Made by a program: the position numbers and the translations under genes | The notes under the pieces: generated by a model | What the model saw: the letters and a program-made list of their open reading frames with translations, nothing else | The model's database searches: none | What the model was told of the DNA's origin: nothing | Part shown: piece by piece, positions 1-6,550 of the stretch | Position numbering within the stretch: position 1 is the stretch's first letter | How the letters are laid out: each line of letters starts with the position of its first letter | Assembly (NCBI GenBank): GCA_023433685.1 | Contig: JAEYUD010000145.1 | Span: forward strand, 1-7,565 | Length of the DNA: 7,565 nt | Source of the DNA: Bacteroidota bacterium | Lineage (GTDB): Bacteria > Bacteroidota > Ignavibacteria > Ignavibacteriales > Ignavibacteriaceae | Reading direction: 5' to 3'

Positions 1-1
1 C

Positions 2-29
2 GCTAATAGCTAATAGCTAATAGCTAACA
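2..29. repeat. Heptamer tandem repeat (GCTAATA, four units) just after gpsA
   Basis: Three perfect copies of GCTAATA (2-8, 9-15, 16-22) are followed by a fourth with one change (GCTAACA, 23-29). Read on the minus strand, in the direction of transcription, the unit is TATTAGC, and the array begins within ten bases of the gpsA stop codon. Each unit contains TAA and TAG on the plus strand and TAG on the minus strand. Because seven is not a multiple of three, the array puts stop codons in all six frames. The junctions form the palindrome TAGCTA. Base 1 does not continue the pattern, so the array may end here, but the window edge prevents certainty. Its function is unknown. Confidence 0.85.
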
Positions 30-34
30 ACTAT

Positions 35-1039
35 CTAAGCTCTATACTCCTCTTTCCGGTCGCGGGTCATGAGGTCATGGATCGCCTGGGCGGGGTCTTT
101 ATCTTCGAAGAGGATGCGGTAAACTTCAGTGGTGATAGGTACTTCGATTCCGTGCTTTATTGCGAGTTGCATCGCGGAGTTTGAGGTTTCAACGCCTTCA
201 GCCACTGCGGTCATCTGCGCGAGCACTTCCTTCAGCTTCATACCACTACCGATCCTCTCACCGACGTAGCGGTTACGGCTGTGCCGGCTCATGCAGGTTA
301 CGATAAGATCGCCCATTCCGGAAAGACCGGAAAATGTGTGTGAATGCGCACCCATTGCAAGGCCAAGACGGGTGATCTCGGCGGTACCACGGGTCATTAT
401 CGCGGCTTTTGTGTTGTCGCCCATCCCCATTCCGTCAAGAATTCCGGCACCGATGGCTATCACGTTCTTAAAGGCTCCACCCAACTCAACTCCGATGACA
501 TCAGTTGAAGAATAAACGCGGAAGTAGCGGTTTATGAACGCATTCTGGATTAGTTTTGATGTGTCATGATCCTTGCAGGCAGCCACTACTGTCGTTGGAA
601 TCTTTTTGCTCACTTCTTCGGCGTGGCTCGGACCGGAAAGCACACCGACCTGATGTTCTGTGAGTTGCGGAAAAACATCTTTGTAAATCTGGCTTACAGT
701 GAGGAGGTGGTTCTTCTCTATACCCTTGGAAACGGAGACGAGGACCGTGTTACGGATCTTGTCATAACTGATTTTCTGCAGGGCATTACGGGTGAATTGA
801 GTCGGGATGGCGGTGACAATTATATCCTTGCCGGTAGCTGCCTGATCAAGATCGTTTGAAATTCTTAGCGACTTGGGAAACGGGATTCCGGGGAGATAGA
901 TGATATTCTCCCGTTTTTCCTCGAGCATGTTGGCATAAGTATCGTTATATTCCCAGAGCGTAACGTCGTGACCGTTATCGCTAAGGAGAATGGCGAGGGT
1001 TGTGCCCCAGGCACCCGCTCCCAGTACCGAAATGTTCAT
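35..1039 (-). CDS. gpsA: Glycerol-3-phosphate dehydrogenase [NAD(P)+]
   Basis: This cytoplasmic enzyme reduces dihydroxyacetone phosphate to sn-glycerol 3-phosphate, the backbone of phospholipids. The 334-residue length is normal for GpsA. Seen in the sequence: an N-terminal Rossmann nucleotide-binding motif GAGAWG at residues 7-12; SKGIE at 104-108; GPSHAEEV at 136-143; the expected catalytic lysine K191 in GGAFKN; the substrate-site signature NTKAAIMTRG at 209-218; GLSGMGDLIVTC at 238-249; and EGVET at 281-285. The ATG start is well supported because the Rossmann strand begins at residue 2. No strong Shine-Dalgarno sequence precedes it. It begins 8 bases after the plsY stop, so it is probably translated from the same message. 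Its product is the acyl acceptor for PlsY, which makes the pair a pathway unit. The stop is TAG, with the heptamer repeat directly behind it. Arginine codons sampled here are mixed (CGC, CGG, CGT, AGG, AGA). Confidence 0.97.
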   Translation of the reverse strand: MNISVLGAGAWGTTLAILLSDNGHDVTLWEYNDTYANMLEEKRENIIYLPGIPFPKSLRISNDLDQAATGKDIIVTAIPTQFTRNALQKISYDKIRNTVLVSVSKGIEKNHLLTVSQIYKDVFPQLTEHQVGVLSGPSHAEEVSKKIPTTVVAACKDHDTSKLIQNAFINRYFRVYSSTDVIGVELGGAFKNVIAIGAGILDGMGMGDNTKAAIMTRGTAEITRLGLAMGAHSHTFSGLSGMGDLIVTCMSRHSRNRYVGERIGSGMKLKEVLAQMTAVAEGVETSNSAMQLAIKHGIEVPITTEVYRILFEDKDPAQAIHDLMTRDRKEEYRA

Positions 1040-1047
1040 TTTTAGAG

Positions 1048-1710
1048 TTACTTCTTTTTACCGAACGAAATTTTGTTCTCGTTCCCTTTAAGTAACCTTT
1101 GAATATTCGTTCTGTGCATGTAAATGAGCAGGAAAGAGACCGCCAGCACGAAAGGCAGAAGTGTTCCGTAACCCTGCACTTCCGCGTGAAAAACGTTTTC
1201 ACGGATGAAAAGCGTTAATGGAACGGTGATGGCTGCCATGATGGAGCCGAGGGAAACATATTTGAAGACACCAACCACGATGATAAAAATACCAAGCGCG
1301 ATCAGCATGTCAACGGTGGTGATCGATAGCATCATTCCGAGGGCTGTTGCCACGCCTTTTCCACCCTTAAATGACGCGAAAACGCTCCAGATATGTCCGA
1401 TTATCGCGAAGATACCTGCCATGATCCGGATAATGGTGATGTCTTGAAAGGGAGTCTGGTTATTCAGCACCACAGGATCAATGTAATAGAGCTGTGAGAT
1501 GAAAACAACCGCTACCACGCCTTTAAGAGCGTCGAGCACTACAACAGAAAGTCCATATTTCGGTCCCAGGGTGCGGAAAACATTCGTACCACCGGTATTA
1601 CCGCTGCCATGTGCTTTAATATCGATCCCTTTACCTTTGGCAACTATAACGCCAAAAGGGATTGAGCCGACAAGATATGACAAAAGTAATATTGCAGCAA
1701 GTGCTAACAT
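1048..1710 (-). CDS. plsY: Acyl-phosphate:glycerol-3-phosphate acyltransferase PlsY
   Basis: This inner-membrane enzyme transfers an acyl group from acyl-phosphate (made by PlsX, not in this window) to position 1 of glycerol 3-phosphate, giving lysophosphatidate. With the start chosen here it is 220 residues. Visible landmarks: hydrophobic helix at about 2-21 ending in GSIPFG; motif 1 GSGNTGGTN at 35-43 (family GSGNxGATN); motif 2 FKGGKGVAT at 114-122; motif 3 SLGSI at 153-157; C-terminal HRTNIQRLLKGNE from 199. Further hydrophobic segments lie at about 52-76, 93-113, 120-153, 156-169 and 182-200. The open frame can extend to a GTG at 1749 (233 residues). That adds 13 polar residues (ERNKPSQ...) not usual for the family and lacks a clear ribosome site. 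The ATG at 1710 has AGGAA six bases upstream and gives the usual hydrophobic N-terminus. gpsA follows 8 bases later. Confidence 0.95.
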   Translation of the reverse strand: MLALAAILLLSYLVGSIPFGVIVAKGKGIDIKAHGSGNTGGTNVFRTLGPKYGLSVVVLDALKGVVAVVFISQLYYIDPVVLNNQTPFQDITIIRIMAGIFAIIGHIWSVFASFKGGKGVATALGMMLSITTVDMLIALGIFIIVVGVFKYVSLGSIMAAITVPLTLFIRENVFHAEVQGYGTLLPFVLAVSFLLIYMHRTNIQRLLKGNENKISFGKKK

Positions 1711-1927
1711 TCCAAGTTCCTGTATTTGTGATGGTTTGTTCCGTTCCACCGCCGTTGTTGCAGCCCGGCAGGCAGAAATTGCAGTGATTGAAACTGTAAA
1801 ATAATGTCTTTTCAGTTAATAAAAAAATATCTTTGAAAGGGATAATTAAATCCACTTCCACAATGTTCAAGGCTTCTTCCGGGGTTTATGCTTGATGGAG
1901 GAGACGGGGATGAACGGACTTTATTTC
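1711..1927. other. Gap between ispD and plsY, no gene recognised
   Basis: These 217 bases separate the ispD stop from the preferred plsY start. The middle (about 1795-1855) is AT-rich and is the natural place for a plsY-gpsA promoter, but I could not match a clear -35/-10 pair on the minus strand. No obvious terminator hairpin follows ispD. A minus-strand frame opening with TTG at 1870 could encode about 79 residues with a CxxCxPGC stretch, but it overlaps plsY by about 80 bases and resembles nothing I know, so I do not call it. Confidence 0.6.
1717..1721 (-). promoter_or_regulatory. Ribosome binding site deciding the plsY start
   Basis: AGGAA on the minus strand lies six bases before the ATG at 1710-1708. 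The competing upstream GTG at 1747-1749 has no comparable purine-rich site at correct spacing. This supports the shorter 220-residue PlsY. Confidence 0.65.
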
Positions 1928-2617
1928 TTAAAATGGCAGACCATCAGGGATGAGCTTGCTGAAGATATCGAGGTCTTCCTTGGTGGTAACTTTGAAGTTA
2001 AGCGCGGAGCCTTCCGAGATATTTACGGTGTACCCGGCCCGGCGCATAAGTGATGATTCGTCGGTTCCGTACCAGCTTTCGGCGTAAGCTTTACTGAAAG
2101 CATCCATTAACTCACCGTACCTGAAAATCTGAGGTGTCTGCACAATGTAAACTTTGTTCCTGTCGATATAATCAAGCCCGGAGTTATCAAGAAAGCCGAT
2201 GGTGTCACGGGCTTTCATGCAAACAAGCGCGCTCCCTTTTTCACGGGCGGATCTGATCGCCTCATCAAGCACCGCCTGTGGTAAAAGAGCCCTTGCCGCG
2301 TCGTGAACCGCGGCAAGGTCATCAAATGACATATCAGCTGCCTTTAGAGCATTGAAAACAGAGTCCTGCCTTTCCTTCCCGCCTTCGACGATCTTTGTGA
2401 TCTTGGAAAAGCCTTCGCGCTTTCTGATCGAGTCAATCAGTTCATGTCCGGTACCCGAAGTGGCTATAACCATCTCATCCACGAGAGGAGAATTCTGAAA
2501 AACCTCGAGGGTGTACGCGATCAGTTCCCTGTCATTGAACTTCATGAACTGCTTGGGCATATCACTTCCGGTCCTGGAACCGGAACCTGCAGCGGGAATT
2601 ATGGCAACGGTTCTCAT
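1928..2617 (-). CDS. ispD: 2-C-methyl-D-erythritol 4-phosphate cytidylyltransferase
   Basis: This cytoplasmic MEP-pathway enzyme joins CTP and methylerythritol 4-phosphate to give CDP-methylerythritol plus pyrophosphate, an early step to isoprenoid precursors. At 229 residues it is the usual length. Seen: nucleotide-binding N-terminus IIPAAGSGSRTG with R15, then PKQF at 21-24 with K22 (counterparts of the CTP-contacting Arg and Lys); GGKERQDSV at 79-87; HDAAR at 105-109; DTI at 138-140; R153 before VQTPQIF at 159-165; TDESSL at 185-190; and NFKVTTKEDL at 207-216 with K209. All expected active-site positions are present, so the enzyme should be active. The ATG overlaps the queA stop by four bases (ATGA), and I see no separate strong ribosome site. 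Translation is therefore probably coupled to queA. The N-terminus starts exactly where the family does, which supports this start. No other MEP gene is in the window. Confidence 0.97.
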   Translation of the reverse strand: MRTVAIIPAAGSGSRTGSDMPKQFMKFNDRELIAYTLEVFQNSPLVDEMVIATSGTGHELIDSIRKREGFSKITKIVEGGKERQDSVFNALKAADMSFDDLAAVHDAARALLPQAVLDEAIRSAREKGSALVCMKARDTIGFLDNSGLDYIDRNKVYIVQTPQIFRYGELMDAFSKAYAESWYGTDESSLMRRAGYTVNISEGSALNFKVTTKEDLDIFSKLIPDGLPF

Positions 2618-3648
2618 AAGATCATCATCGCGTCGCCGTAGCTGAGGAATTTATAGTCTTCTTTAACCGCGGTCTTGTACGCTTTCATCACAAAATCGGT
2701 CTCGGCGAAAGCGGAGACGAGCATGATGAGCGTCGACTGTGGCATGTGAAAGTTGGTTATCATCTGCTTGACAATTCTGAACCCGTATGAAGGATAGATG
2801 AACTTGTCGGTCCACCCCTTCTGTGCCCTGATGAATCCTTCGGCGGTAACACTCGACTCAAGGGCTCTTACGGTACTGGTACCTACGGCTGTAAGTTTTC
2901 CTCCGGCGCTCAAAGCCTTGTTGATCTGCTCGGCAGCAGTGGAAGTTATCTCGTAGAATTCTGAATCCATCCTGTGCTTTGTAAGATCCTCTACTTCAAC
3001 CTGTCTGAATGTTCCAAGACCGATATGGAGAATTATAGGTACAACAATTACACCTTTTTTCTTCAGCGCGTCCATAAGTTCAGGGGTGAAGTGAAGCCCG
3101 GCAGTTGGAGCAGCAACTGATCCGTCAACGCGCGCGTAAACGGTCTGATAGTACTCTTTATCCTGAGGCTCAGCGTTCCTCTTAATATATGGGGGAAGCG
3201 GTGTAAGTCCGATATTCTCAACGGCGCGGTAAATATTCCCGATCTGATTGAACTTTACGGTTCTTCCGCGTGAAGTGGTGTTATCAATAACTTCGCACCA
3301 AAGATCATCGGAGAAATATATTTTGTTACCGATCCTTACTTTCCGGGCAGGATCAACAATAACGTCCCAGATCGCTTCTTTTGAGTTTAATTCCCTCAGG
3401 AGGAAAACCTCGATCTTCGCCTGGGTTTTCTCCTTGTTCCCGATCAGTCTTGCCTGGAAAACCCTTGACTCGTTTACAACAAGGATATCACCCTTGTTCA
3501 GGATGTCAACCACATCCTTGAACTGTCTGTGTTCAATCCCTTTGTTCTCCCTGTTCAGCAGCATCAGCCTTGCTTCATCCCTTTTCTGGTATGGATATTT
3601 GGCAACCTGTCCTTTGGGGAGATTGTAATTGAAATCGGATAATTTCAT
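2614..3648 (-). CDS. queA: S-adenosylmethionine:tRNA ribosyltransferase-isomerase
   Basis: QueA moves and rearranges the ribosyl part of S-adenosylmethionine onto preQ1 at the tRNA wobble position 34 (GUN anticodons), giving epoxyqueuosine. It is a complete cytoplasmic protein of 344 residues, normal for the family. Motifs in order: YNLPKGQVAKYP at 8-19; GDILVVNESRVFQARL at 53-68; YYQTVYA at 166-172; GSVAAPTAGLHFT at 176-188; HIGLGTFRQVE at 208-218; VGTSTVRALES at 255-265; TNFHMPQSTLIMLVSAFA at 298-315; and YKFLSYGDAMMI at 332-343. The ATG has GAGG nine bases upstream (3658-3661). The 114-base leader does not resemble a preQ1 riboswitch, and I see no other queuosine gene nearby. Its TGA stop overlaps the ispD start. 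A GC-rich hairpin separates it from ppdK, so queA may have its own promoter, although I could not identify one. Confidence 0.98.
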   Translation of the reverse strand: MKLSDFNYNLPKGQVAKYPYQKRDEARLMLLNRENKGIEHRQFKDVVDILNKGDILVVNESRVFQARLIGNKEKTQAKIEVFLLRELNSKEAIWDVIVDPARKVRIGNKIYFSDDLWCEVIDNTTSRGRTVKFNQIGNIYRAVENIGLTPLPPYIKRNAEPQDKEYYQTVYARVDGSVAAPTAGLHFTPELMDALKKKGVIVVPIILHIGLGTFRQVEVEDLTKHRMDSEFYEITSTAAEQINKALSAGGKLTAVGTSTVRALESSVTAEGFIRAQKGWTDKFIYPSYGFRIVKQMITNFHMPQSTLIMLVSAFAETDFVMKAYKTAVKEDYKFLSYGDAMMIL

Positions 3649-3657
3649 TTAATTTTA

Positions 3658-3661
3658 CCTC
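3658..3661 (-). promoter_or_regulatory. queA ribosome binding site
   Basis: GAGG on the minus strand is nine bases before the queA ATG, in an otherwise AT-rich leader. It is the only good purine-rich site near this start. Confidence 0.6.
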
Positions 3662-3692
3662 GTGTCATTTTAGATAGCTTAATTAAAACTGC

Positions 3693-3715
3693 CCGCGGCG
3701 GCACCCCCGCCGCGG
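3693..3715 (-). terminator. GC-rich hairpin after ppdK, probable transcription terminator
   Basis: A perfect 9-base-pair stem (CCGCGGCGG at 3693-3701 against CCGCCGCGG at 3707-3715) closes a five-base loop. It lies about 48 bases past the ppdK stop. Downstream on the minus strand the sequence runs GCAG and then TTTTAATTAA, so a short, slightly displaced U tract follows the stem. That suits an intrinsic terminator of modest strength for ppdK. On the plus strand no T run follows, so a function in that direction is unlikely. The run of U is short, so partial read-through into queA is possible. Confidence 0.55.
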
Positions 3716-3762
3716 ACATGAATAATCACGCTCCGACCGTTCTGACAAAACGGCCATTGTTG

Positions 3763-6534
3763 TTATTTGGATTTTTTCTTCTCTTTTTTCTTGGCGTCTT
3801 TCGCGAGTTTCTCACGGAGAGCGGCCTGAGCGGCAGCAAGTCTCGCGATCGGAACCCTGAACGGTGAGCAGCTCACATAGTCAAGACCGGTTCTGTAGCA
3901 GAACTCGACTGAAGCAGGTTCGCCACCGTGCTCGCCGCAGATACCAACTTTAAGTTTGGATCTTGTGCTTCTGCCTCTTTCAACGCCGATCTCAACGAGC
4001 TGGCCAACACCTTCCTGATCGATCGTCTCGAAAGGATCAGAAGGAAGTATCTCTTTAGCCACATAGTTGGGGAGGAACTTACCGGCATCATCTCTTGAGA
4101 GACCGAAAGTAGTTTGGGTAAGATCGTTGGTACCAAAGCTGAAGAACTCGGCAACGGTAGCGATCTTGTCAGCAACGAGAGCAGCTCTTGGGAGCTCGAT
4201 CATGGTACCAACAAGATAGTCAACCCTCAAACCTGCCTCGGCGAATACATCTTCGGCGGTTTTTCTTACGATTGCTTCCTGAGCCTTTAACTCATTAACG
4301 TGACCAACGAGAGGGATCATGATCTCGGGTTTAACCTCGAAACCTTCCTTCTTAACCTGAACTGCCGCCTCAAGTATGGCGCGGGCCTGCATTTCAGTTA
4401 TCTCGGGATATTCAACACCAAGACGGCAACCTCTGAATCCGAGCATCGGATTCTCTTCGTGCAGACTGGCGATCTTGTCTTTAATGGTTTTTGCGGAAAC
4501 ACCAAAGTCAGCCGCGAGTTCTTTGATCTCCGCCTCTTTCTTGGGGAGGAACTCATGAAGTGGTGGATCAAGTGTTCTAACCGTGACAGGGAAACCTTTC
4601 ATCGCCTTAAAGATACCGGCGAAATCTTCCCTCTGAAGCGGAAGAAGTTCAGCAAGAGCAGCTTTTCTTTCTTCCTGGGTGTCAGAAAGGATCATCTTTC
4701 TCATCGATTTAATCTTGTTCTCACCGAAGAACATGTGTTCTGTACGGCAAAGACCAATACCCTCGGCACCGAACTGAATGGCGTTTGAAGCCTGATCCGG
4801 CTGATCCGCGTTTGTTCTGATGTTCATTTTTCTGAATTCATCTGCCCAGGTCATGAGTGTGTTATAGATCTGGAACATCGGTGAATCTTCAGGTTTTCTG
4901 GTCTTGTTGAGAAGAACTTCGATAACTTCAGAAGGTCTGGTCTCGATCTTTCCGAGAATAACCTCACCGGTTGTACCATCGATCGAGATGTAGTCACCTT
5001 CTTTAACGAGGAACTCAGGTCTGTTCTCAACTTTCATTGTACCGGCATTATAGTCGATAAGAAGTTTACCGCAACCGGCAACGCAAACCTTACCCATCTG
5101 GCGGGCAACGAGAGCAGCGTGCGAGGTCATACCACCACGGGCAGTGAGGATACCTTCAGCGGCATTCATACCTTTGATATCTTCAGGTGAGGTTTCAATT
5201 CTCACGAGGATAACAGGATCGCCTGTTTTTGCCATTTCTTCTGCATCATGAGCAGAGAAAGCAACTTTACCTGTGGCAGCACCAGGACCGGCATTAAGAC
5301 CCTTAGCCATGAGCTTTCCTTCAGCAACCGCTTTTCTCTTCTCTTCAAGATCGAAGATCGGTCTTAAGAGCTGGTTAAGCTGGTTAGGTTCAACGCGCAT
5401 AAGGGCGGTTTTCTTGTCGATAAGCCCTTCGTTAAACATTTCAACGGCATTTCTTACGGCTGCAAGTCCAGTTCTCTTACCAACACGGCACTGGAGCATC
5501 CAGAGTTTGCCCTGCTGAATTGTGAACTCAACATCGAGCATGTCTTTGTACTCTTTTTCGAGTTTGTGACGGATCGCGTCAAGCTCTTTATACATTTTAG
5601 GAGCTTCTTCAGCCAGTTTGCTGATCGGGTGCGGAGTTCTGATACCGGCAACCACGTCTTCGCCCTGGGCGTTGAAAAGGTATTCACCATAGAAGATGTT
5701 CTCGCCAGTTGCAGGGTCACGGGTGAAGGCAACACCGGTTCCGGAGTCGTCACCCATGTTACCGAATACCATCGCCTGTACGTTAACGGCAGTACCCCAC
5801 GCTTCAGGGATGTTATTGAGTTTTCTGTAAACGATCGCTCTTTCGTTCATCCATGAGTTGAACACGGCGCCAACTGAACCCCAAAGTTGCTCTTCAGGAT
5901 CATCCGGGAAGTCGTGACCGGTCTGTTCTTTGATGGCGGCTTTAAACTCACCAACAAGCTCTTTCAGGTCATCAGCGGTAAGGTCGGTATCAAACTCAAC
6001 GCCTTTTGATTTCTTTTTGGCATCAATGATAACTTCGAACGGATCGTGATCTTTTTTGTTCTTCGGTTTCAGATCGAGCACCACATCGCCATACATCTGA
6101 ACAAATCTTCTGTATGAATCATAAACGAATCTCGCGTTACCGGTAGCGGCAACAAGGGCTTCAGCAGCTTTATCATTAAGACCGAGGTTAAGAACTGTAT
6201 CCATCATACCGGGCATCGAAGCTCTAGCTCCGGAGCGGACTGAAAGAAGAAGGGGATCTTTAGGATCGCCGAATTTCTTGCCCATAACTGCTTCCATCTG
6301 TTTGATGGCTTCTTTTACCTGTTTGGCAAGCTGTTTTGGATATTGTCTTCCATTATCATAAAAGTAGGTGCATACTTCAGTGGTTATGGTGAAGCCCGCG
6401 GGAACGGGGAGCCCCATGTTAACCATCTCGGCAAGGTTCGCGCCTTTGCCGCCGAGAAGGTTTTTCATTTTAGCATCTCCTTCGGCTTTTTTGCCACCGA
6501 AGAAATAGACATATTTTATGTCTTTTTTAGCCAT
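3763..6534 (-). CDS. ppdK: Pyruvate, phosphate dikinase
   Basis: PPDK interconverts pyruvate + ATP + phosphate and phosphoenolpyruvate + AMP + pyrophosphate in the cytoplasm, serving either PEP synthesis or glycolysis. At 923 residues it is full length. Order: ATP-grasp domain (about 1-350) with GGKGANLAEM, R100, E336 and Q348; swivelling phosphohistidine domain (about 410-525) with GGMTSH carrying catalytic H472 beside T470; C-terminal PEP/pyruvate barrel (about 535-900) with R597, R653, E780, N803, D804 and catalytic C866 in GICGEHGG. By alignment from memory to the Clostridium symbiosum enzyme, these match its H455, C831 and other active-site residues, so activity is expected. After the usual end (AAAQAAL) there is a lysine-rich tail of about 17 residues. 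It starts 16 bases after lpxK with a strong AGGAGG site and ends at a GC-rich hairpin. Arginine codons sampled are mostly AGA or CGT, suggesting high expression. Confidence 0.98.
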   Translation of the reverse strand: MAKKDIKYVYFFGGKKAEGDAKMKNLLGGKGANLAEMVNMGLPVPAGFTITTEVCTYFYDNGRQYPKQLAKQVKEAIKQMEAVMGKKFGDPKDPLLLSVRSGARASMPGMMDTVLNLGLNDKAAEALVAATGNARFVYDSYRRFVQMYGDVVLDLKPKNKKDHDPFEVIIDAKKKSKGVEFDTDLTADDLKELVGEFKAAIKEQTGHDFPDDPEEQLWGSVGAVFNSWMNERAIVYRKLNNIPEAWGTAVNVQAMVFGNMGDDSGTGVAFTRDPATGENIFYGEYLFNAQGEDVVAGIRTPHPISKLAEEAPKMYKELDAIRHKLEKEYKDMLDVEFTIQQGKLWMLQCRVGKRTGLAAVRNAVEMFNEGLIDKKTALMRVEPNQLNQLLRPIFDLEEKRKAVAEGKLMAKGLNAGPGAATGKVAFSAHDAEEMAKTGDPVILVRIETSPEDIKGMNAAEGILTARGGMTSHAALVARQMGKVCVAGCGKLLIDYNAGTMKVENRPEFLVKEGDYISIDGTTGEVILGKIETRPSEVIEVLLNKTRKPEDSPMFQIYNTLMTWADEFRKMNIRTNADQPDQASNAIQFGAEGIGLCRTEHMFFGENKIKSMRKMILSDTQEERKAALAELLPLQREDFAGIFKAMKGFPVTVRTLDPPLHEFLPKKEAEIKELAADFGVSAKTIKDKIASLHEENPMLGFRGCRLGVEYPEITEMQARAILEAAVQVKKEGFEVKPEIMIPLVGHVNELKAQEAIVRKTAEDVFAEAGLRVDYLVGTMIELPRAALVADKIATVAEFFSFGTNDLTQTTFGLSRDDAGKFLPNYVAKEILPSDPFETIDQEGVGQLVEIGVERGRSTRSKLKVGICGEHGGEPASVEFCYRTGLDYVSCSPFRVPIARLAAAQAALREKLAKDAKKKEKKKSK

Positions 6535-6540
6535 TTCTGA

Positions 6541-6547
6541 TCCTCCT
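6541..6547 (-). promoter_or_regulatory. Strong ppdK ribosome binding site
   Basis: AGGAGGA on the minus strand lies six bases before the ppdK ATG, inside the 16-base gap after the lpxK stop. It is the closest match to an ideal Shine-Dalgarno sequence in the window. This suggests that ppdK is translated efficiently and independently of lpxK. Confidence 0.8.
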
Positions 6548-6550
6548 GTT

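Noticed and set aside
566..859. Plus-strand open frame of 97 residues inside gpsA
   Set aside because: It is entirely antisense to conserved GpsA sequence and has no recognisable motif.
1828..1835. TATCTTTG, a match to the Bacteroidota -7 promoter element TAnnTTTG
   Set aside because: It is on the plus strand, while all genes are on the minus strand, and I see no matching TTTG-type upstream element. It would only drive antisense RNA across ispD.
1631..1870. Minus-strand frame of 79 residues with a CxxCxPGC stretch between ispD and plsY
   Set aside because: It starts with TTG, overlaps plsY by about 80 bases in another frame, and its sequence resembles no family I recognise. The cysteines fall partly in the overlap and are likely chance.
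3737..3753. Small inverted repeat CCGTT / AACGG just after the ppdK stop
   Set aside because: Only five base pairs with a seven-base loop and no following T run; too weak to call a terminator.
3649..3762. Possible preQ1 riboswitch in front of queA
   Set aside because: The leader contains a simple GC-rich hairpin and AT-rich sequence, with no preQ1-I type pseudoknot pattern. The hairpin is better explained as the end of ppdK.
4300..4788. Plus-strand open frame of 162 residues inside ppdK
   Set aside because: It lies wholly antisense to conserved PPDK barrel sequence. Long antisense frames are expected opposite a gene with strong codon bias, and the translation shows no recognisable domain.
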